From: Methylophilaceae bacterium
GTDB taxonomy: Bacteria; Pseudomonadota; Gammaproteobacteria; Burkholderiales; Methylophilaceae
Reading direction: 5' to 3'
Length of the DNA: 6,183 nucleotides
Assembly: GCA_006844635.1 (NCBI GenBank)
Contig: SPJO01000131.1
Span: 1 to 6,183, forward strand
Position 1 is the first letter of the stretch. Each line of letters opens with the position of its first letter. Positions 1-5,318 of the stretch are shown one piece after another. The notes under the pieces were generated by a model. The model worked only from the letters and a program-made list of their open reading frames with translations, ran no database searches and was not told where the DNA came from. A program made the translations under genes and the position numbers.

Positions 1-242
1 CAGCGGATTTTATACACATACTTTGTCATTTGTGGAATTGGCATATTAACTCAATAAGATATAATTAAACTATATAAGCTCTTAAAGTAATACAATTAAT
101 TGCAAAAGTAAATCACTGATAGCAATATACTTAATCAAATTAAGCGCTTGAATGCATTTGTTGTCAAATATCACTAAAAGTTGTTAATCACAGCCTACAC
201 CTTATCAGAAAAGTCGGCACTCAATCGTTAGGCCAAGTTACT
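1..242. other. AT-rich gene-free stretch downstream of the MocR regulator
   Basis: I find no convincing coding region, RNA gene or mobile element here. The stretch is very AT-rich. It contains short palindromes such as CAATTAATTG (93-102) and CTTAAT-CAA-ATTAAG (130-144), which are expected by chance at this composition. On the - strand, just after the regulator stop codon, a weak 5-bp stem (232-236 with 214-218) is followed by four T. It could end the regulator transcript, but it is too weak to call a terminator. Confidence 0.5.
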
Positions 243-1709
243 TTAAGATTTAACGCAAGCGTTTAATGTGGTTCTTAATCGTGACACGGCCTGTTCTAAC
301 TCACGCATACCCAAACTGGCAAAACCTAACCGGATGCCAACAATATGGTCATTTGCATCAGAAAAGATGGCACTAGGTGTAATACGCAGCTTATGTAATG
401 TTGCTTGCGTAAGAAATGCTTCCAATTTCACCTGGTGTTTGAAGGTCACCCAGAAAGCTAAACCACCTTCTGGCAGATTAAAATCAACAAAATCTAGCAA
501 TGTATCTCTTAGCAGTGCATCCATCGCATGACGCCGTTCTTCATAGACTTTTGCCGCCTTCAAAACATGCCGCTTAAGCTCACCTGTAGCCATCAACTCT
601 GATACAGCCATTTCCGTGATTAAATTACCTTGTATATCAATCATCATAATTTCATCAACACAGCGGCTGACCAATTGTTCAGATGCAACTAGATAACCAA
701 GTCTCAATCCTGGTGCCAATATTTTTGATAGTGAACCAATATGTAATATACGATCACTTTCTCCATAAGTTGCTAATGGAAAAGCAGGCTCACCAGAAAA
801 CTGGAACTCATGCGCATAATCGTCTTCGATGATGTAAAAGCCATACTGCTCGGCTAGCAATAACAACCGTGCCCTGCGCGCCTTGCTCATCATCACAGTT
901 GTTGGGTATTGGTGATGAGGCGTGACGTAGATTGCCCGCACGGGCTGTTTCTTACATAACTTCTCTAATGCATCCAGATTCAAACCATCTTGATCTATAT
1001 CGACACGCATAAGGTTTGCGCCAAAAGACTCAAAAACGTTCTCTGCCGACTGACGTGCCAAGGTTTCAACAACGACACAATCATCGTCCTTTATTAATAA
1101 GCTCGCAGCCAGGTATATACCCATTTGGCTACCTCGCACCATACAGATATTCTCTAAGCCCGCATTTAAACCTCTATGCATGCTTAGCATGTGTAGCACA
1201 GCTTCACGTAGCGACAACATCCCTAACGGGTTTTGATAGCCCAACTTATTAGACCGGCCTGAAACAATCAGCGCGCGTCGAAAAGCACGCGCAATATTCT
1301 CAAATGGCAGTAAACGCGTATCTGGATCACCATCATTAAATTCAACAAAGCCATCTTGAATAGCAACAGTTGCGCTATCATCATTTAAATTAACTTGTTG
1401 GTTTAACGGCGTTAGCCCCTCTTCTGAATATTGCCTTTCTATAGTGTCTGGCAGCTTTTCGGACACAAAGGTGCCTCTATTTCTTTCTGTGGTGAGCCAA
1501 CCTTGTTCAACCAGTTCCGTATAAGCAAGCAAAACAGTTTTTCGATTAACGCCTAAGGTATCAGCCAACTTACGTGTGCCTGGCATCGCCACTTTAGGCT
1601 TCAAACGACCGCGCCTAATTTCCTTAATCACTTTTGAAGTGATTTGCGCATGCATGGATAGATGCGAATCTTTAGAAAGCTCAAAATCTAAATCCCAAAC
1701 CCTTAGCAT
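243..1709 (-). CDS. MocR-family transcriptional regulator (GntR winged helix + PLP-binding aminotransferase-like domain)
   Basis: This 488-residue protein has the normal length and two-part layout of MocR/PdxR/GabR regulators. Residues about 15-83 form the GntR winged helix; the segment from Lys47 (KLADTLGVNRKT) to about Thr80 holds the recognition helix and wing. Residues about 115-485 form a fold-type I aminotransferase domain. It carries a PHHQYPTT stretch (264-271), the EDDY motif with the pyridine-nitrogen aspartate (295-298), the SLSK motif whose Lys329 should form the Schiff base with PLP, and a late Arg460 in GIRLGF that usually binds a substrate carboxylate. All cofactor-binding landmarks are intact, so it probably binds PLP and acts as a ligand-sensing regulator rather than an enzyme. 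The ATG at 1709 is preceded by AGGGG with a 7-nt spacer. The gene is divergent from xoxF across 292 bp, which makes xoxF a candidate target. The true effector and regulon cannot be read from sequence; a PdxR-like or amine-responsive role is equally possible. Confidence 0.93.
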   Translation of the reverse strand: MLRVWDLDFELSKDSHLSMHAQITSKVIKEIRRGRLKPKVAMPGTRKLADTLGVNRKTVLLAYTELVEQGWLTTERNRGTFVSEKLPDTIERQYSEEGLTPLNQQVNLNDDSATVAIQDGFVEFNDGDPDTRLLPFENIARAFRRALIVSGRSNKLGYQNPLGMLSLREAVLHMLSMHRGLNAGLENICMVRGSQMGIYLAASLLIKDDDCVVVETLARQSAENVFESFGANLMRVDIDQDGLNLDALEKLCKKQPVRAIYVTPHHQYPTTVMMSKARRARLLLLAEQYGFYIIEDDYAHEFQFSGEPAFPLATYGESDRILHIGSLSKILAPGLRLGYLVASEQLVSRCVDEIMMIDIQGNLITEMAVSELMATGELKRHVLKAAKVYEERRHAMDALLRDTLLDFVDFNLPEGGLAFWVTFKHQVKLEAFLTQATLHKLRITPSAIFSDANDHIVGIRLGFASLGMRELEQAVSRLRTTLNACVKS

Positions 1710-1771
1710 TCAGACACCCCTGAATATTTTCAATAAGCACTAGAAATGTTGCAACGTAAATTTGGTTAACC

Positions 1772-1777
1772 ATTATA
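1772..1777 (-). promoter_or_regulatory. Candidate -10 element for the MocR regulator gene
   Basis: The - strand reads TATAAT here, a perfect sigma70 -10 hexamer 62 bp upstream of the regulator start codon. I see no good -35 hexamer at 16-18 bp spacing, so the promoter may depend on an activator or be weak. The TGGTCC-type repeats at 1812-1850 would lie upstream of it, around -47 to -85 relative to the expected start. Confidence 0.35.
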
Positions 1778-1811
1778 TGCAAAACCACTCAATTATTTTA
1801 CTTTGCATAAC

Positions 1812-1850
1812 TGGTCCATAGTTCAACTAAATTCCGGACCATCCGGACGA
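1812..1850. promoter_or_regulatory. Candidate operator: TGGTCC/GGACCA inverted pair plus 9-bp tandem repeat
   Basis: TGGTCC at 1812-1817 is mirrored by GGACCA at 1836-1841. The second copy lies inside a tandem 9-bp repeat, TCCGGACCA (1833-1841) then TCCGGACGA (1842-1850), differing by one base. That gives three related half-sites, one in one orientation and two in the other, within 39 bp and between divergent promoters. MocR-family regulators are known to bind direct or inverted pairs of short half-sites next to their own gene, so autoregulation and control of xoxF is the natural guess. The assignment to this MocR protein is inference. Confidence 0.5.
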
Positions 1851-1883
1851 CATAACTTGTTAATAGTGGAGGATTTAAACTAA

Positions 1884-1930
1884 GTTACATTTGGTTACAA
1901 TCATGTCTCTACTGTTTACATTAAAGTAAC
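1884..1930. promoter_or_regulatory. Cluster of GTTACA-type sites upstream of xoxF
   Basis: GTTACA occurs twice exactly 10 bp apart (1884-1889 and 1894-1899), on the same face of the helix. A near copy GTTTAC follows at 1914-1919 and an inverted GTAAC at 1926-1930. The cluster sits just upstream of the best xoxF promoter candidate, where activators commonly bind. Its sequence is unlike the TGGTCC repeats, so it may belong to another regulator. AT-rich chance similarity remains possible. Confidence 0.35.
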
Positions 1931-1946
1931 AATTTAGCAAATTTTA

Positions 1947-1977
1947 GTGACAATCAGTGGAATTCGAGATTTATAAG
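1947..1977 (+). promoter_or_regulatory. Candidate sigma70 promoter of xoxF
   Basis: GTGACA (1947-1952, five of six to TTGACA) and TATAAG (1972-1977, five of six to TATAAT) are separated by 19 bp, slightly long; reading TTATAA gives 18. Transcription would begin around 1984, giving a very short leader that still contains the Shine-Dalgarno AGGAG at 1990-1994. The suboptimal spacing fits a promoter that needs an activator, but this is a by-eye call. Confidence 0.4.
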
Positions 1978-2001
1978 CTTACTTAAATCAGGAGATAAAA
2001 C

Positions 2002-3876
2002 ATGCAAGTAAATAAAATCAAGCTAGCTTTAGGTCTAGTGGCTGCATCAATGGCAATGCCAATGGTTGCTTCAGCTGCTGCAGACCAAGAAGCAGCAATG
2101 AAAAATGCTAACAACTGGGCTCATCCACGTGGTCAGCATGACAACCAAGGCTATAGCACATTGTCACAAATCAACAAAGGTAATGTAAAAAACCTTAAAG
2201 CTGCTTGGACTTTCGCTACTGGTGTAAACCGTGGTCACGAAGGCTCACCAGTTGTTGTTGGTAACATGATGTATGTACATACAGCATTCCCTAACAATGT
2301 ATACGCACTTGATCTAAACGATAACCAAAAAATCGTTTGGTCATACTTCCCTAAACAAGACCCTAGCGTTCAAGCGGTATTATGCTGCGATAACGTTAAC
2401 CGTGGTCTAGGTTTCGGTGATGGCAAAATCTACCTTCAACAAAATGATGGTAACTTAGTTGCTTTAGACGCTAAAACAGGTAAAAAAGCATGGTCAGTAT
2501 TAGTTAATGATCCTAAAGTTGGCGCTACAAACACAAATGCTCCACACGTGATCAAAGACAAAGTATTGACAGGTTGTTCTGGTGCTGAGTTTGGCGTACG
2601 TTGCTTTATCGCAGCATACAATGCTAAAGACGGTTCACTAGCATGGAAAGCTTACTCAACAGGTCCTGATTCAGAAGTATTGATCGGTGATGACTTTAAC
2701 TCTGCTAACCCACACTACAGCGCGCTATCTACATACCGCGATGTTAACGGTGGTAACGTTGAAGGTGGTTCTTTTGAAGCACTTAAAGCAAGCGAGCTAA
2801 AAGTTGGTGAAAAAGACCTAGGTGTTCGCACATGGTTAAAACCACAAGCTGTTAAAGATGGCTGGCAACATGGTGGTGGCTCTACTTGGGGCTGGTGGCC
2901 ATATGATGCACGTACAAACTTACTATACTACGGTACAGGTAACCCATCTGTTTGGAACCCAGACGTACGTCCAGGTGATAACAAATGGTCAATGACTATT
3001 TTTGCTCGTGATTTAGACACTGGTGTGGCTAAATGGGGTTATCAAATGACACCACATGATGAGTGGGATTACGATGGTATTAACGAAGTGATCTTATTCG
3101 ACAAAGGTGGTAAAACATACGCATGGCATCATGACCGTAACGGTTTTGCATACACATTCAACGCACATGACGGTACTTTAATCGCTGCTGAGAAAGTGCA
3201 TCCATTCGTAAACTGGGCAACTGGTGTGGACATGAAATCTGGTGTTCCTCAAAAAGTGGCTTCAGCTTCAACTCACCAAGACTACAACGCTAAAGGCATC
3301 TGCCCAGCTGCGTTAGGTACTAAAGATCAGCAGCCTGCTGCTTACTCACCTAAAACTGGTCTAGTTTATTCTCCACTGAACCACGTATGTATGACATACG
3401 AGCCAGTTGAGTCTAAATATGTTGCTGGTCAACCATGGGTTGGTGCTACATTGACTATGTTCCCAGGTCCTGACGGTGTAATGGGTGGTTTTGCTGCTTA
3501 TAACCCAATGACTAACAAAAAAGTATGGTACAACAAAGAGAAATTCTCAGCTTGGGGCGGTGCATTAGTAACGTCTTCAAACTTAGTTTTCTACGGTACA
3601 CTTGATCGTTGGTTCAAAGCATTGGATGCACAATCAGGTAAAGAACTTTGGAAATTCCAAGTTGGTTCTGGCGTGATTGGTAATGCATTCACATATGGTC
3701 ATAAAGGTAAACAACACGTAGGCGTGCTATCAGGTATTGGTGGCTGGGCTGGTGTTGCGATGAACTTAGGCCTAACTAACTCAACAGACGCACTTGGTGC
3801 TGCTGGTGGTTATGCTGAACTAGTTAAATACAACGCTGCTCCTGGTGGCGGTGCATTAACAGTATTTAGCCTATAA
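2002..3876 (+). CDS. xoxF: XoxF-type lanthanide-dependent, PQQ-containing methanol dehydrogenase
   Basis: XoxF oxidises methanol (and often formaldehyde) in the periplasm, using PQQ and a rare-earth ion, and passes electrons to cytochrome XoxG. The 624-residue precursor has a Sec signal peptide with likely cleavage after Ala25 (ASA/AAD). The mature part is an eight-bladed quinoprotein propeller with tryptophan-docking repeats, for example ALDAKTGKKAW (154-164) and ALDAQSGKELW (540-550). The vicinal disulfide Cys128-Cys129 that stacks on PQQ is present. Expected metal ligands are Glu196 and Asn314 (GTGNP), the catalytic Asp356, and the extra Asp358 in WDYDG. That second aspartate separates lanthanide XoxF from calcium MxaF, which has Ala there. 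Cys434 and Cys463 match the second family disulfide; Cys192 and Cys201 form an additional pair around Glu196. I favour the XoxF4 clade from the betaproteobacterial context, but a tree is needed. Codon use is strongly biased (mostly GGT, CGT, AAC, AAA), as in very highly expressed genes. AGGAG at 1990-1994 with a 7-nt spacer supports this start. Confidence 0.97.
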   Translation: MQVNKIKLALGLVAASMAMPMVASAAADQEAAMKNANNWAHPRGQHDNQGYSTLSQINKGNVKNLKAAWTFATGVNRGHEGSPVVVGNMMYVHTAFPNNVYALDLNDNQKIVWSYFPKQDPSVQAVLCCDNVNRGLGFGDGKIYLQQNDGNLVALDAKTGKKAWSVLVNDPKVGATNTNAPHVIKDKVLTGCSGAEFGVRCFIAAYNAKDGSLAWKAYSTGPDSEVLIGDDFNSANPHYSALSTYRDVNGGNVEGGSFEALKASELKVGEKDLGVRTWLKPQAVKDGWQHGGGSTWGWWPYDARTNLLYYGTGNPSVWNPDVRPGDNKWSMTIFARDLDTGVAKWGYQMTPHDEWDYDGINEVILFDKGGKTYAWHHDRNGFAYTFNAHDGTLIAAEKVHPFVNWATGVDMKSGVPQKVASASTHQDYNAKGICPAALGTKDQQPAAYSPKTGLVYSPLNHVCMTYEPVESKYVAGQPWVGATLTMFPGPDGVMGGFAAYNPMTNKKVWYNKEKFSAWGGALVTSSNLVFYGTLDRWFKALDAQSGKELWKFQVGSGVIGNAFTYGHKGKQHVGVLSGIGGWAGVAMNLGLTNSTDALGAAGGYAELVKYNAAPGGGALTVFSL

Positions 3877-3895
3877 TTTAGTGTTTCACTAAATT
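3875..3895 (+). terminator. AT-rich hairpin directly at the xoxF stop codon
   Basis: A 9-bp perfect stem (3875-3883 with 3887-3895) with a TTT loop begins within the xoxF stop codon. It is AT-rich and has no long T run. It may act as an auxiliary hairpin that stabilises the 3' end of the mRNA, ahead of the real terminator 28 bp further on. Confidence 0.4.
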
Positions 3896-3922
3896 TGCTA
3901 AATTAGTTTAGTAATGCAATAA

Positions 3923-3950
3923 AAACACCCCGCTTCGGCGGGGTGTTTGT
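3923..3950 (+). terminator. Strong intrinsic terminator of xoxF
   Basis: An 11-bp perfect stem (3923-3933 with 3938-3948) contains a GC-rich core, CACCCCGC against GCGGGGTG, and a stable TTCG tetraloop. A-rich sequence precedes it and TTTGTTT follows. The A/T flanks on both sides suggest it can work in both directions. It should greatly reduce read-through from xoxF into xoxJ. Confidence 0.9.
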
Positions 3951-3967
3951 TTATGTACGGTACATAA
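3951..3967. promoter_or_regulatory. Perfect 17-bp palindrome, candidate operator ahead of xoxJ
   Basis: TTATGTAC-G-GTACATAA is a perfect inverted repeat with 8-bp arms around one central base, starting three bases after the xoxF terminator stem. Short, tightly spaced palindromes of this kind are typical binding sites of dimeric regulators. A possible -10 hexamer, TGTAAT, lies just downstream (3974-3979), so a bound protein would cover the -35 and spacer region. No regulator can be assigned from the sequence. Confidence 0.5.
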
Positions 3968-4161
3968 CTTAGTTGTAATTTGCTGGGGAGTAACATGAAT
4001 TGTGCTACTATACAGATTGGTATATGGAGTGAAGCCTTTAGCGTTGAATCCTCACGATCAATTTTAATGGTTTTAACTAAACGAAGAACTTTACTTGCTG
4101 GTTATACTCTATGCTTGGTAGAGGTTTAATTACTGAGTTTTTGAATTAAATAAGGATATAA
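3968..4161 (+). other. Leader region of xoxJ
   Basis: This stretch must hold the xoxJ transcription start, because a strong terminator precedes it. By-eye candidates are TGTAAT (3974-3979), an extended -10 reading TGCTACTAT (4003-4011), and TATACT (4103-4108). None has a good -35 partner, so I cannot choose among them. The region also contains the possible small ORF at 3995-4129. I recognise no known riboswitch. Confidence 0.35.
3995..4129 (+). CDS. Possible small ORF, 44 codons, upstream of xoxJ
   Basis: An ATG at 3995 opens 44 codons to a TAA at 4127-4129. It is preceded by GGGGAG (3985-3990), a strong Shine-Dalgarno sequence at a short 4-nt spacing. The predicted peptide begins MNCATIQIGIW and has a mildly hydrophobic second half (LLAGYTLCLVEV). 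I do not recognise it, and it has no clear signal peptide or motif. It ends 32 nt before xoxJ in another frame. It could be a small protein, a leader peptide tuning xoxJ, or an accident of an AT-rich spacer. A promoter at 4003-4011 would exclude it from the transcript. Confidence 0.28.
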   Translation: MNCATIQIGIWSEAFSVESSRSILMVLTKRRTLLAGYTLCLVEV

Positions 4162-5091
4162 ATGATGTTAAAGCAATTTAAAAAGTCTGCTCTATTCGTT
4201 AGCTTACTGTTAAGCGCGAATATTGCACTAGCAGATGCAATTGATGAGATTCCGCCGTTGAACCCAGATGAAGGGCGTCCAGGAGAGATAGCAAGGGTGC
4301 CGTCTTTGAAGGAGTTCCGCGTGTGTACTGACCCAGACAACTTGCCTTTTTCAAATAATAAGCAAGAAGGTTTTGAGGATAAGATTGCTGCGGTGCTAGC
4401 AAAAGACTTAGGCCAGGAATTGTCATTTATGTATGCATTCAATCGTTTTGGCTTTTTAAGGAATACAATTAAAGCACGACGCTGTGATGTGCTGATGGGC
4501 GTACCACCAGACTATGATCCAGTGATGACGTCTAAGCCATACTATCGGACTGGCCATGTTTTTGTGTGGCGTAAAGATAGTGGTTATAACATTACAGATT
4601 ACAGCTCACCAGACCTTAAAAAAGGCTTGGTTGGAACAACAGATAAATCACCAACAACAGTACCGTTGAATGACAACGGCATTATTGGTAACGCAAAACC
4701 ATATCGCATTCAGCGAAATCTAAATAACCCGCCTAGTTTAATGATTGATGATTTAGCCAAAGGTGTGATCGATGTTGCGGTCGCTTGGGGCCCAATTGGC
4801 GGCTATTTTGCGAAAAAATCTGAAGTGCCGATGGAAGTGAAGTTGGCGCCGGAGTATGAGAAGACGAATGCTAGAGGTAAAACTTATTGGAATATCTCGA
4901 TTGCCGTCCGTCATGGCGATAAAGAACGCATGAAATTGATTCAAGGGGCGCTTGATCGCAACCAAGATAAAATTTTTGCTATTTTAGATGAGTATGGTGT
5001 GCCGCATGTGCCAGTTGTAGAAGGTGACGCTATTCTTAAAACCTTTAGGCAGAATAAAAAAAGACACAAAGAAGAGGCTGCTAAGCAATAA
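4162..5091 (+). CDS. xoxJ: XoxJ, periplasmic solute-binding-like partner of XoxF methanol dehydrogenase
   Basis: The 309-residue protein belongs to the MxaJ/XoxJ group of quinoprotein-dehydrogenase-associated periplasmic binding proteins (SBP_bac_3 fold). Family members sit beside methanol dehydrogenase genes and are thought to help activate or mature the apo-enzyme rather than feed an ABC transporter; no permease genes are nearby. A Sec signal peptide is visible with probable cleavage after Ala24 (ALA/DAI). The family signature VCTDPDNLPFSN spans 54-65, followed by GFEDKIAAVLAKDLG (70-84) and VAVAWGPIGGYFAKK (205-219). Cys55 and Cys108 are the only cysteines in the mature part and probably form a disulfide. 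The C-terminal 15 residues are highly charged and look like a flexible tail. Two ATG codons stand in tandem (4162 and 4165); AAGGA at 4152-4156 lies 5 nt from the first and 8 nt from the second, so the second is an equally good or better start. Codon use is less biased than in xoxF, which fits lower expression. Confidence 0.93.
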   Translation: MMLKQFKKSALFVSLLLSANIALADAIDEIPPLNPDEGRPGEIARVPSLKEFRVCTDPDNLPFSNNKQEGFEDKIAAVLAKDLGQELSFMYAFNRFGFLRNTIKARRCDVLMGVPPDYDPVMTSKPYYRTGHVFVWRKDSGYNITDYSSPDLKKGLVGTTDKSPTTVPLNDNGIIGNAKPYRIQRNLNNPPSLMIDDLAKGVIDVAVAWGPIGGYFAKKSEVPMEVKLAPEYEKTNARGKTYWNISIAVRHGDKERMKLIQGALDRNQDKIFAILDEYGVPHVPVVEGDAILKTFRQNKKRHKEEAAKQ

Positions 5092-5149
5092 TCACGAGAT
5101 TGTTATTACTTTTGACATGGCCCACTAGGGTATAAATCACAAAAACAAA

Positions 5150-5178
5150 GTGACTATATCTTAAAAATTTAGTAGAAT
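5150..5178 (+). promoter_or_regulatory. Candidate sigma70 promoter of xoxG
   Basis: GTGACT (5150-5155, four of six) and TAGAAT (5173-5178, five of six) are separated by an ideal 17 bp. The start would fall near 5185, giving a leader of about 134 nt. The same GTAGAATA octamer appears in the promoter candidate after xoxG (6041-6048). There is no recognisable intrinsic terminator between xoxJ and this site, so read-through from xoxJ could also supply xoxG. Confidence 0.4.
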
Positions 5179-5241
5179 ATTGGGCTTATTTGAGTCAAGC
5201 AAAATCAAAAGTTCTGTCAACCAAATAATTTATCATTCGTT

Positions 5242-5293
5242 AAATGAGTGTGCGCGTAGTCGTTAGGAGTTATTGGCACTAGGCCACTCATTT
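5242..5293 (+). repeat. Long-range inverted repeat in the xoxG leader
   Basis: AAATGAGTG (5242-5250) is perfectly complementary to CACTCATTT (5285-5293), enclosing 34 nt. In RNA this would make a 9-bp stem with a large, possibly structured head, ending 14 nt before the xoxG Shine-Dalgarno sequence. The head contains GTTAGGAGT, itself a Shine-Dalgarno-like sequence without a good start codon behind it. It could be a regulatory leader element or a protein-binding site; it matches no riboswitch I know. Confidence 0.4.
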
Positions 5294-5318
5294 TGTTTAG
5301 TAGATACAGGGAGATCAC

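Noticed and set aside
10..18. TTATACACA, a perfect DnaA box
   Set aside because: It is a single copy with no neighbouring boxes, no dnaA/dnaN genes and no AT-rich unwinding repeats. One 9-mer in an AT-rich stretch is weak evidence for an origin.
130..144. CTTAAT-CAA-ATTAAG hairpin downstream of the regulator gene
   Set aside because: The 6-bp AT-only stem lacks a T run in either direction and is expected by chance in such AT-rich DNA.
268..531. Open frame of 87 codons on the + strand
   Set aside because: It lies entirely antisense inside the MocR regulator gene, has no ribosome-binding site I can see, and is an obvious shadow. The same holds for the + strand frame at 1016-1252.
2271..2282. 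GTATGTACATAC palindrome inside xoxF resembling the intergenic 17-bp palindrome
   Set aside because: It encodes conserved-looking propeller residues (Met-Tyr-Val-His-Thr), its arms lack the TTATG end and the central base of the intergenic site, and coding constraint explains it.
2436..2621. Open frame of 61 codons on the - strand within xoxF
   Set aside because: It is a shadow of xoxF codon bias. The - strand frames inside xoxJ (4146-4442, 4199-4426, 4753-4965) are rejected for the same reason.
5273..5290. Possible sigma54 promoter (TTGGCAC) before xoxG
   Set aside because: The GC dinucleotide expected 10 bp after the GG is absent (CT is present), so the -24/-12 pattern fails.
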